From Lagopus muta (taxonomy: Eukaryota; Chordata; Aves; Galliformes; Phasianidae): a stretch of DNA of 64,000 nucleotides. The first letter of the stretch is position 1. The number at the start of each line of letters is the position of its first letter. The notes under the pieces were generated by a model. It searched no databases. It was not told where the DNA came from and worked only from the letters and a program-made list of their open reading frames with translations. Of the stretch, positions 11,996 through 21,244 are shown piece after piece. Location of the stretch: contig NC_064438.1 in the NCBI RefSeq assembly GCF_023343835.1, forward strand, positions 56,320,578-56,384,577. The letters are read 5' to 3'. The position numbers and the translations under genes were made by a program.

Positions 11996-12957
11996 TATTT
12001 TTTCTGTTTTCCTATTTTTGTCTGTATTCCCTGTGCTGTCGCTGCAGCTGCTCTCCTTTCTGCAGTTTAATCCCAAGATCTTGAAGCTTAAGGCTCCATG
12101 AGTTTGTCTGCACGGGCTGCAGAGGCAGATGTGGAGAGTGAGGCAGCCATCCCCAGCCTGCTCCTTGCATGTGAGTGCTGCTGGGAGACCTGCTGCTGAG
12201 CCAGGGCACTGCAGAGGAGCACTTCCATCTTATGAACAAGCAGGGGGTTGAATTTCTAGAGCTGGTAGAGCCTTGAGCTGATTTGGTAATACGGATATAG
12301 CCTGAGAGATCAAAAGCAAGACTTTGAAAGGACTTGAGATGGAGATGAAGGCTTTTGGAAATCCTGTTTAGTGTGACTTAAGCGTGTCAGTACGTTCTGG
12401 ACCTGAGGGTTCTGTACTCAAAGCCCTGCAGGATGTCTGTGGACAACAACGAGACAGAAGTCTCCCTTGTCCCACACTGACTTCCCCCTCCCACATTTTC
12501 AAGCGTGTTGCATATCATCTGCTGGGACTCTCAGAGCTGCAGAGGGAAGTGTGACGTTCTGATAACTGGGCCGCATCTTCTGGCTGCTTCATGCATGTCC
12601 CCTGCCTTGGGGCAGTGATAACGTTACACCTGGAGGAGCAGATTTGCCCTGGTAGGCAGCTTATTTTAGTTTGATCAAATTGTAACCCCATATCCAACGG
12701 TGACTCTGTTTCTACTAATTAGCAGTGGATTTTTTTAGTGTTATCATTACATACCAGGTGTAATGCCATTTTAAAGTTCTAAGCCTGTGGTTTCTGCTTC
12801 TGTTTATTCAAGCTGAGAGAGCTGCAGTAGTTGATATTGGGATCAGAATTTAAAGCTGTTCTTTGAAGGGCGAAGGATTGAGAATGTGATCTTCAGCCAT
12901 CACTGCTGCACCTAAACTTGTGTGCAACGTTTTGGAAAACTCCATTTGTTAAAGAGA

Positions 12958-13091
12958 CATCAAGGCCAGGCTGGATGTGGCTCTGGGCAGCCTGGGCTGC
13001 TGGTTGGTGACCTGCACACAGCAGGGGGTTGGAGCTGGATGAGCACTGTGCTCCTGTGCAACCCAGGCCATTCCATGATTCTATGATTCTA
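12958..13091 (+). mobile_element. CR1 LINE 3' end, strongly 5'-truncated
   Basis: Starts inside the CAAGGCCAGGCTGGATGTGG motif and ends with the octamer tail ATTCCATGATTCTATGATTC. About 134 bp, the usual 5' truncation of CR1. Confidence 0.92.
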
Positions 13092-13469
13092 TTCTGTTTT
13101 TTCTTCTCACGTGTGCATGTAAGCTGTGCAGAAGTGGGATCTCAGCCACACTGATAGAGGTACATGGAAAGCCCCTTCTAAACTGCAGAGAAACAACAGG
13201 TGTTTTTTTTACATACCCAATAAGTTCAGTCTTAATCTGTGGAAGTCTGCACATTTTTACTGCTAAGTTTAGCAGTGTTAGATTCCTCCTTGATAGCTGC
13301 AACTGGGCTGACTTCCTTCAGCTAACTCTTGTTGTGACCAGACTGTAAGCACTCAATTGTGGCTGATCGTGTGTCTGTTCTCTGATAGGAACAAATGCTT
13401 CAGAGGGATTTAAGATGGACACACACTGACATTTTCCCTTGTGATTCCAACCAGGATTAAATTGGTCTG

Positions 13470-13571
13470 GTATTGAATGTGGAGGTTGGTGGCCCTGCAT
13501 GTGGCGGGGGATTGGAGCTTCATGATCCTTGAGGTCCCTTCCAACCCTGCCCATTCTGTGATTCTGTGATT
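13470..13571 (+). mobile_element. CR1 LINE 3' end, strongly 5'-truncated
   Basis: Contains TGTGGAGGTTGGTGGCCCTG, then the CCTTGAGGTCCCTTCCAACC segment and the tail ATTCTGTGATTCTGTGATT. Confidence 0.92.
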
Positions 13572-14236
13572 AAACTCAGTGAGTCCAGGAAGATGCATTA
13601 GAAGCTACAGGCCATCTTCAGATCACTGCTGTGCTTCCCTCATCTTGTTTTCTTGGCTCTTTTATAATTCATACAAGGAAGAAGTTGTTCTAATCCTGAG
13701 GAGGTGGCTGCTGTGTGTTTTGAAATCCCAAACAAATGAGCGAAATGAAAACCAGGTTGGGCCTTTTCTACAGAATTTGCTCTTCATTCCATTGGTGTTT
13801 TAAAAAGCCAATCCATAATACAACACACCCTTCACTGAACAAGCCTTTGTCACACAGAACTACTGCCCTCTGTTACTCCAGACAAGGTCCTTGCAGAGGA
13901 ATGCTGTGCACGCTCTGGCAAAGATCACCAGTTTAGTTTTGTGTCCATCATTCATTACAGCACCTGCCCAGAAGTGACTGCAGCGCGTGACCCTGCATTT
14001 ATTATTGTTACTGCAGGGAGCCATCATTAAAACTGCAGGGACACTTATACGAACCCATGGGAGAAATATATCCGAACTTCTCCTCCAGCCGTTTGTTTTC
14101 TCATCCCTTTGCTGTTTCCTCTGGCTCCGGGTTGTGCCGATCGGAAGCGCTGCGAGCCCGTTTCGCTGCGGGCACGCGCACTCCGCGCTCTCATTCTTTC
14201 CTATCTGCCGGTTCGCGTCTCCCACCGAGCCCGCGC

Positions 14237-14292
14237 ACGTGGCCACGCCCACTTTGACGTGGCCACGCCCACTTTGACGTGGCCACGCCCAC
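14237..14292 (+). repeat. Tandem 20-bp repeat with UPRE-like sites in CNIH1 promoter
   Basis: 2.8 copies of ACGTGGCCACGCCCACTTTG at 14237-14256, 14257-14276 and 14277-14292, identical where they overlap. Each junction creates TGACGTGG (14255-14262 and 14275-14282), the core bound by ATF6 and XBP1 in the unfolded-protein response; each unit also carries CCACG and a CACCC-type box. Function is inferred. Confidence 0.85.
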
Positions 14293-14318
14293 CGCCACCT
14301 CAGCAGTGCCGGCGGGCA

Positions 14319-14332
14319 CCACCAGGGGGCGC
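14319..14332 (+). promoter_or_regulatory. CTCF-type site in CNIH1 promoter
   Basis: CCACCAGGGGGCGC fits all 14 positions of the consensus CCASYAGRKGGCRS on the + strand, about 90 bp upstream of the CNIH1 start codon. Confidence 0.65.
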
Positions 14333-14420
14333 CATAGCCCAGCGGCTGCGCGGCCCGGCCCCGGCGGTGAATGATCGCGCCCGGCAGCCCCCGCGCCGCG
14401 CCCGGCCCGCCGCCACCGCC

Positions 14421-14501
14421 ATGGCGTTCACGTTCGCAGCCTTCTGCTACATGCTGGCGCTGCTGCTCACCGCCGCGCTCATCTTCTTCGCCATTTGGCA
14501 C
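14421..14501 (+). CDS. CNIH1: CNIH1 exon 1
   Basis: Encodes [20 protein letters not shown] and IFFAIWH, the first membrane segment. Ends on a codon boundary before GTGAGT. Confidence 0.97.
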
Positions 14502-17500
14502 GTGAGTGAGGGAGGGGAGAGGGGAGGGGGGAGCCGCCGGGGTCAGCCCGGGGGTTGGAGCCGCTCCACAGCGTGGCCTGGGGGAGCAGTGCCAGGCCGG
14601 GAGGGAATGGAGGGGATGGGATGGGATGGGCGGGATGGGAGCCTTTGGTGCTTTAGAAGCTATTGGGAAGTAACGCTGGCAGTGCGGCCCTGTGCCCACG
14701 CGTTGCTTTTGGCTCATCGAACTGCTGCTTCCGGGCTGCAGAATCACAGCTGTTCCAATTCTGTTGCAGATTATAGCGTTTGATGAGTTGAAGACAGATT
14801 ACAAGAATCCCATCGACCAATGCAACACGCTCAATCCCGTAAGTTGCTCACTAACGATTTTGCTTCCTGTGTCCGTGTGAAGTGCTTGTGTTTGCTGTTA
14901 CCTTGTTAGAATGGAGCAGCAGTTGCATCTGTGCTGAGCAGCCTGGTGGAACTGTAGCGGAAACTCTTTGATTCTTCTGTGCTTTCAAGTTGAGTGTTCT
15001 GACTGTTGTTGATCTGTGGTGATCTTGTCAGCTGTCCCACTAACACTCTTTCAATCTGCTTTCTACGTTTTCGGCACAAAGACAGTTGAAAGGGTCAAAA
15101 AGATTAAAAGAGTCAAAATTGCATTAAAGGTGTGTACTGCTTCTCAGTTTCATTTTTAACGCCGCTTTCATTTCGTTAGGAACATCCGTTATACCTGAGA
15201 TGTTTCATTCTGTCTGCCTGCTCATCTGCTCGGTTTTTGTTCTGTGGGGTTTCTCACAGCTTCGTGGATTCCCATATTTTGTGCCCAACAATTTTGCTTG
15301 CTTTAGCTTCTCTGTCAAGTGAGGAAAACTGTTACATGCCCATTTTGTGTGTCCTGCGGGTTAGAATCAGAGGATAACTGAAGTTGAAGGGGTCCTTACA
15401 GATCATCCAGATGTAACCCCTGCCACTGGGGGTTGTTGTAGTAACCTCAGGTTGAAATTAATCTTGCCATTGCTGAAGCTCTGAGGTTGTTAGAGATGAG
15501 TTCTTATCAAGCACTGAGTGAAGAAATTCCACTTCTGCTTGAGGGTTGAGGTGACTTGAAAGGTGGGACCGGGTGAATCCAATGGAGTTCAACACAGCAC
15601 GGTGCAAGGTTTTGCACTTGGGCCAGAGGAATCCCAGGCATCCATACAGACTGGAAACAGAAGTCCTTGAGAGCAGCCCTGCAGAGAAGGACCTGGCGGT
15701 CCTGGTGGATAAAAGGCTTAACATGAGCCAGCAGTGTGCTCTTGTAGCTTGAAAAGCAAATGGTATCCTGGGCTCCATCAGCAGAGGGGTGGCCAGCAGG
15801 GACAGGAGGTGATTGGCCCCCTCTGCTCTGCTCTTGTGAGGCCCCTGCTGCAGTGCTGTGTCCAGGTCTGGAGCCCCCAGTACAGGAAAGGCAGGGAGCT
15901 GTTGGAGAGGGTCCAGGGGAGCCACAAAGATGAGCAGGGGGCTGCAGCACCTCCACTACAAAGACAGGCTGAGGGAGCTGGGCTTGTTCAGCATGGAGAA
16001 AAGAAGGCTGCGGGGTGACCTCAGTGCAGCCTGCAGTACCTAAAGGGAGCCTGCAGACAGGAGGGGAGTCAGCTCTTGGAAAGGGGAGATGACAGCAGGA
16101 CAAGGGGAAATGGTTTGGAGTTGAGGGAGGGCAGATTGAGGTTGGATGTCAGGGGGAAGTTGTGTGCTGTGAGAGTGGTGAGGTGCTGGAACAGCTGCCC
16201 AGAGAGGCTGTGATGCCCCGTCCATCCCTGGAGGTGTTGAAGGCCAGGTTGGATGGGGCCCTGGGCAGCCTGGGCTGCTGTGAAATGGGGAGGTTGGTGG
16301 CCCTGCCTGTGGTGGGGGGTGTTGGAGCTTCGTGATCCTTGAGGTCCCTTCCAACCCAGGCCATTCTATGACTGAGGTGGCCATAACACAATACATGTTA
16401 TCCTCGCTTTTTTGTTTGGTGTTCCACAATCAGGGATGCAGCTCTGATACTCCCTGCTTTGTGAGAAGCACTGGAGGCAAACTGTTTGCTTGTATCTGTA
16501 ACCAGGAGCACGAGGGGAGCTCGTTCAAGAGCGCAGGGTTTGGTAAAGCAGGTGTTTCTGACCCTGTGTCCCATGGCTTTTTCTTTTAGCCTGGTTTGGG
16601 GCAGTGCAGAAGTGAGTCCTGCACTGCAACTCGCTGTGTTTTGAAGAGCCAGGTAAATTATCCAGAAGGAAATGTATTTTATAGTAGCTGGGGGGGAGAG
16701 TGCGTGTCAGATGTGTGGGATGTAAATGGTCAGCAAGAGAAGGGCAGGAGGCCATAGGCAGAGCACTGCTGCCTGGGTAGCCGTGCATCTAACAGTTTCC
16801 CTTGCTGGGCCTGCTGCAGTGTGGGGGAAGGCAAATTCTCATTGCATTGATGCATTATGTCGTTATTGCAACCTTTTAATGTATTACAGTGTGCATGTTT
16901 GAAGCAAATATTAACTTTCTGCTAACCCACATGCATGTGGTGGTTGTTTATATGATGGCTTCGTTGGAAATAGTGACTAGCTTGGGATTTGTTGTGGAAG
17001 GAGGTTAGCAACTGGAAGTGAAGAGCTGGGCTCTTGAAGGGCTTTGCTAAATGGTGGTAAGAGCAGCTGGGGAGGGTTGTGGAGCATTGCAAGAGAGCTG
17101 TCCTGCTGTGGGAGTAGGATCCAATAGAGAAGGTAAAGAGAAATACGTTCTGAAAGGTGTCGTGAAATCAACTACAGATTTCAGAGCTGGTAAACAGGCT
17201 GCTGCACAGAGCAGCACTGGTTTTGTTGTTGTTCCACTATAAGTAGAGCCGAGTTGTAGCTGGTAAGTACACCCAGAAGGGGCTGGGCACAGACACCTTG
17301 CTGAGACCTTTCAGGTACGACAGCTTGGTTTTGTTGTGCTTTGTTTGGTGTTTGCCACTTGGGGAAGCAAAACGTAGCAGCAGGTGGTGAGGATGTTCCT
17401 TGGGAGGATTCAGAATCTGAGGGAGATGGTTTGGGGCTTTCAAACAAGAACTGCAGAACAGTGTGGCGCTGATGCAGTCCTGCACGCGAAGGAAGAAGGG

Positions 17501-20436
17501 CAGGATGTGTTGTGTGTGTGAGTGCAGGCACACACAGTTGAAATCTGAGCTAGAAATGCAGTATTTCTCAAGAGGAGATGCTTTAGTGCTCCTTAGGTGG
17601 GAAGATTTGCTTCTTTCTGGATGGTGTAATAAAAGAGAATCGATACTGCTTTGAGGTGCCTTGGTCTCAGGGTGGGTGCAAGGTTCTGCTGGCCCTTTGC
17701 ATGCATTTACTCCACGTAGCCCTTCATAGTACTCCTATTAATAACACTAATAGCTGCTGGCATTTCATGCTTCTGTGGTGTCATAGTAATTGATAGTTAG
17801 CTCTGTGGGCTCCTGCTGGAAAGCATGATGCTGCCAAGCATGCACGCCAGGTGCGGGAGGAGGAGGCCGAAGCTGGCTGTGTGTTGACCTGGTGGGCACA
17901 GCTTGGCCTCGGAGATGCCATCCTGGCACCAGTTGGAAGCTGAAAATTACATCTGTCTGACAGCTTTGTTTCGATATTCAGATATGAAAACATAAAACAT
18001 CTTTTTGCCTCCAAACCGTTTCGTAGCACGTGTTTCTTGGTGATGTTCCTCTGTTACATGAGCAGAAATATCTCTGTCTCTTCTGTTACGGAGGCCACGT
18101 ATAAAACGTGGCTCTGTTCACAGGTTCACAGTGTGCTTAAGCTAACAGAAGCAATAGAGATCTCTTATTCTGAGCATTTCATTTTGTGAAGCTTTCTTCT
18201 CAGTTGATGAATATCATGTGAAAACAGCAAGGCATGTCCTGCTAGTTGCTCTTTTCACTTGCTGCAGTCTTGTTAGTGGTCCTTAAAAGACTTCTTAAAC
18301 AAAGGCTTACCTCCAAGATAGATGAAACAATGCACGTTTTGCTTGGAGTTATCCAAACTTCTAACTCGTATTTTTTCTTTTCCAGCTTGTACTTCCAGAG
18401 TACCTCATCCATGCATTCTTCTGTGTTATGTTTCTCTGTGCAGCAGAGTGGCTTACACTGGGTCTCAATATGCCTTTGTTGGCTTATCATATTTGGAGGT
18501 AATATTGATGAGTCTGGTGTCTGTGTACTCACGTTAATTGTAACTCATTGCAGTGCTTCCTGTTAAGTGTTCTGTGTCTGCAGCAAGTAAGGATGCTTCC
18601 TGAGGTGGCAGTGAGAAAGCTGACATCCAGGCTATCAAATAAAAAGCATCGCTTTGCTTCCTCTCCTTGTCTGTATTCCCTTGTGCCGTGCAAGAACCCC
18701 ATATTGGGCAGCAGTGGCAGCTGATGTGACAGAGGTGCACTGAAGCTGCATACTGACGGTGTGGGCTGCTGGTAGGAATGGCAGCCCTGCTTCCTTTTGC
18801 TGCTAGTTGTGTGCTGTGAGAGTGGTGAGGTGCTGGAACAGCTGCCCAGAGAGGCTGTGATGCCCCGTCCATCCCTGGAGGTGTTCAAGGCCAGGTTGGA
18901 TGGGGCCCTGGGCAGCCTGGGCTGCTGTGAAATGTGGAGGTTGGTGGCCCTGCATGGCACAGGGGGGTTGGAGCTTCGTGATCCTTGAGGTCCCTTCCAA
19001 CCCGGGCCGTTCTGTGATTCTATGATAGAATCTGTGCAGGGAGCTGCAGGAGGTTGAAACGACCCAGCAGAACAGTTTTCCCTGTGGATGTAGCTGTGCT
19101 GGTCCTGGCTGGAGGTAGGGTGGCTGTTTGCCAGCAGCCTGCATTAAGCCACAGCTGCGGGATCGTTCTGCATTGACCTGTGTGAGTGCTGCTCTGCTCT
19201 GGTACCCAGCGTGCACTGTAGCAACAATTCAAGGCTGCAGGCTACGTAGGGTGCTGCAGTGATCCCTTCTCCACCTTTTCCAACCCTTTATAAGGAATCC
19301 CACGTGTAAAACTGGCAGAATGCTGTTTTTCATTTATAAACAAACGTCCCGTTGCCAGCTGCTGTGCCACAGCTCGGCCTGCTTTAAGGCTGGGGGCAGC
19401 TCCTGGGTTTGTGTGTCAGAAGCTCTTTGGTGCCCACGGTTGGCTGGGGCCTCCTGCACTTTGCAGTCTGCTGTGAGGGGCTGTGGGCTGCGGCTCCTCG
19501 TTGCTGTGCTGCTTGGTGGGCGGGGGGCACAAAGCCATGTTTGCCATTGCTGGTGCCCCAAAACTGATTGTGTGTCGCTTCCAGGTACATGAGTAGACCT
19601 GTGATGAGCGGCCCTGGTCTGTATGATCCTACAACCATCATGAATGCAGACATTTTAGCCTATTGCCAGAAGGAAGGATGGTGCAAATTAGCATTCTACC
19701 TTCTATCATTTTTTTACTACTTATATGGGTAAGTTTGCTCCTCTGTCCTCTGTCTCATCTTTAGTCTGCTCTTTTAGGCTGGGCGCAGTGCCAAGAGAAG
19801 TTTTGAACTCAGCAATGTAAATAACGCCAACTTGCCTGACGAAATAATTCACACAGTGCCTTATATTCCATTATAAAACACGAGTCTTAATTTGGTTGGA
19901 ATTCCTCATTTGAATCTGGGCATTAGAACGACTGGAGAGCTCCAGGCCTCTCTTCTGTTAAGCACAACCTCCCCACCCAGACCTGTGTGTCCATGAAGAA
20001 ATGGGAGCAGCAGCACTTCTCAGTTGTGTAGGCATTAGAACTGATTTCTCTTTAAGGTGGCACTCATTCCAAGAGTGAAAAGGGAGGGGACCCACAGGAG
20101 CCATCACAGCTCCCTTCTGCCTTGTCCTGCCTCCAGGCCAAAAGCTGATGGGTGTCTGGGCGATGGGACACAGCTGCTGAGTGCTGACATGGGCGAGGGG
20201 TGCTGCAGGGCTCCCTGTACGGTGCTGCTTCATCTGCTTGTTGCATCAGTTCTCATCATCCTGCGCAGTGCCCTCTGGTGTTTGTGTCACATCTCCGCTC
20301 CCCGTCCACGTGCCTCACACGGATTTGTTCCTCTGAGACCTCATAATTCAATGTGTAACGTTTATGAAAGTCACACACCTGAATGTTATTTTTCTTCTTA
20401 TTTTTCAGCATGATTTACGTTCTGGTGAGCTCTTAA
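14421..20436 (+). CDS. CNIH1: Cornichon family AMPA receptor auxiliary/cargo receptor 1, complete
   Basis: CNIH1 is a multi-pass ER/early secretory membrane protein. It acts as a COPII cargo receptor for export of TGF-alpha-type growth factor precursors and other membrane proteins. Coding exons 14421-14501, 14770-14838, 18386-18498, 19585-19728 and 20409-20436 join to 144 residues, the usual length of vertebrate CNIH1. The first ATG lies in a strong context (GCCACCGCCATGG) in the CpG island. Hydrophobic segments are visible at about residues 5-26, 54-74 and 123-142. The conserved cytosolic stretch [19 protein letters not shown] is present, as is [20 protein letters not shown]. The 16-residue insertion of CNIH2/CNIH3 is absent, which supports CNIH1. 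Residue 129 is Ser ([11 protein letters not shown]) where I recall Ala in mammals. All introns are GT-AG. The gene is tandem to GMFB and convergent with CDKN3. Confidence 0.97.
14502..14769 (+). other. CNIH1: CNIH1 intron 1 with G-quadruplex motif
   Basis: A short (268 bp) GT-AG intron that is very G-rich on the coding strand. It contains a run of six G3-4 tracts with 1-2 base loops at 14612-14639. Confidence 0.85.
14770..14838 (+). CDS. CNIH1: CNIH1 exon 2
   Basis: Encodes [20 protein letters not shown] and LNP. Acceptor TTGCAG, donor GTAAGT. Confidence 0.97.
15363..15440 (-). mobile_element. Diverged CR1 tail remnant
   Basis: AGAATCAGAGGATAACTGAA followed by GTTGAAGGGGTCC and CAGATCATCCAGA resembles an old inverted CR1 3' end. 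Confidence 0.5.
15568..16372 (+). mobile_element. CR1 LINE, long 3' fragment (about 800 bp)
   Basis: One of the two longest CR1 copies in the window. It has the end of the reverse-transcriptase ORF region (GTTTTGCACTTGGGCCAGAG, GAGAAGGACCTGG), the 3' UTR (AGAGAGGCTGTGATGCCCCG, GGTCCCTTCCAACCCAGGCC) and a short tail ATTCTATGA. The coding part is broken by stops and no functional ORF remains. Confidence 0.93.
18386..18498 (+). CDS. CNIH1: CNIH1 exon 3
   Basis: Encodes [20 protein letters not shown], then [17 protein letters not shown] and two bases of Arg. Contains the second membrane segment. Confidence 0.97.
18499..19584 (+). other. CNIH1: CNIH1 intron 3
   Basis: GT-AG intron of 1.09 kb with a CR1 copy at 18806-19026. 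Confidence 0.85.
18806..19026 (+). mobile_element. CR1 LINE 3' fragment
   Basis: Begins near TTGTGTGCTGTGAGAGTGGT and ends with the tail ATTCTATGATAG. Same subfamily as the 3' part of the copy at 15568, so possibly the same burst of insertion. Confidence 0.93.
19585..19728 (+). CDS. CNIH1: CNIH1 exon 4
   Basis: Encodes the Arg-Tyr-Met junction, [20 protein letters not shown] and [20 protein letters not shown] up to the last membrane segment. Acceptor TTCCAG, donor GTAAGT. Confidence 0.97.
19729..20408 (+). other. CNIH1: CNIH1 intron 4
   Basis: GT-AG intron of 680 bp without a recognised repeat. It carries a CTCF-like site in reverse orientation at 20268-20281. Confidence 0.8.
20268..20281 (-). 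promoter_or_regulatory. CTCF-like site, reverse orientation
   Basis: GTGCCCTCTGGTGT matches 13 of 14 positions of the reverse-complement consensus SYGCCMYCTRSTGG. It faces the + strand site at 14319. Confidence 0.45.
20409..20436 (+). CDS. CNIH1: CNIH1 exon 5 (last coding)
   Basis: Completes Gly136 and encodes MIYVLVSS followed by TAA at 20434-20436. Acceptor TTTTTCAG. Confidence 0.96.
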
Positions 20437-21235
20437 GAAGACATTCGGCAAGCTTTGTTCCATTTAAGTGCATGCAAAAGCCACAAACCATGGATTATTT
20501 ACAGCGACCACGTCGTACCAAGATTAAATACGGAACCCGATGATCGCATTTGCTTTACAAAACGATGACTCCCCTATTTTTAAAACATTTCCACATTTTA
20601 TACTTGTGGAAAGACTGTTTTCTTATATTTTACCGGGACACTGAAATTATGGAATTACATTAGTATAAAGATGACTGGGTTTTGACTTTGCACTCCATAA
20701 GGAACAGCCGTAGTCCTCGATAGGTGTTTGTAACTGAGCAGCCATAGCACAGCAGTTCCTTTGGGCTTCAGCCCTGCATCCCTCTGACTGCCATCAGCTG
20801 TACTGCCACGGGCTGGGGGACCGGCGTGCCGTGCTCTGCCTGTGGGTGATGTCAGTCTGAAGAGATGAAGGGACACAACTGCAGAAACAGCACTTCTGTT
20901 CTTTTTTCCCTTTCCTATCTGGTAACCTTTCCCTGTCAGTGCATGGTTCTGTATTTTCACCAGCTGCTAGCCTTGCTGTAATCACAGGCGTGTCGTCGTG
21001 ATAGGAAACATTGCATTGTCCACAAAGGAATGAATCTGATGATTTGTTTACAGTCCGTGCACAGACACCATTAGCAAACTTATTCACACATGGATAAATG
21101 CACACTTATCAATTCCAACGGTGAAAATACTCCTGAGCTTGAGAGTAATACCACAGAGCTTCTCAAAGGAGAGATTGTGAAACTGCCCTGCTGTTCCTTA
21201 GTGCAATAAATAAAGTCTCAAATTCAGAACTGCTT
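20437..21235 (+). other. CNIH1: CNIH1 3' UTR
   Basis: About 0.8 kb from the stop codon to overlapping AATAAA signals at 21205-21210 and 21209-21214. No repeat is seen in it. Confidence 0.75.
21205..21214 (+). terminator. CNIH1: CNIH1 poly(A) signals (two overlapping AATAAA)
   Basis: AATAAATAAA gives two hexamers in ten bases, about 770 bp after the CNIH1 stop codon. A reverse AATAAA lies 25 bp further on. Confidence 0.75.
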
Positions 21236-21238
21236 ATA

Positions 21239-21244
21239 TTTATT
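21239..21244 (-). terminator. CDKN3: Candidate CDKN3 poly(A) signal
   Basis: TTTATT on + is AATAAA on -. It would give CDKN3 a 1.9 kb 3' UTR ending inside the CNIH1 poly(A) region. Another reverse AATAAA is at 21516-21521; I saw none between about 22300 and 23138. Mammalian CDKN3 has a much shorter 3' UTR, so this is uncertain. Confidence 0.35.

Larger units (their letters stand above)
9291..14120. other. GMFB-CNIH1 intergenic region
   Basis: No supported gene. It holds CR1 fragments at about 10269-10450, 11724-11995, 12958-13091 and 13470-13571. The remaining ORFs are short and match nothing recognised. A purine-rich stretch lies at about 11150-11220. Confidence 0.7.
14120..14660 (+). promoter_or_regulatory. 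CNIH1: CpG-island promoter of CNIH1
   Basis: A sharp rise in G+C and CpG relative to the flanks covers the upstream region, exon 1 and the start of intron 1. It includes three GGCCACGCCCA boxes (KLF/SP-like), a CACGTG E-box at 14236-14241, two TGACGTGG sites and a perfect CTCF-type core. No TATA box was seen. The transcription start site is not fixed by sequence alone. Confidence 0.75.
14839..18385 (+). other. CNIH1: CNIH1 intron 2
   Basis: A 3.5 kb GT-AG intron. It contains a weak CR1 remnant at about 15363-15440 and an 800-bp CR1 copy at 15568-16372; the rest appears unique. Confidence 0.85.

Noticed and set aside
13860-14747. 295-codon - strand ORF, the longest in the window
   Set aside because: It runs antisense through the CNIH1 promoter, exon 1 and intron 1. 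Its length comes from the G+C-rich, stop-poor CpG island, and it shows no recognisable domain.
14109-14783. 224-codon + ORF starting upstream of CNIH1
   Set aside because: It uses a different reading frame around exon 1 or reads through the intron; the conserved CNIH1 start at 14421 explains the locus.
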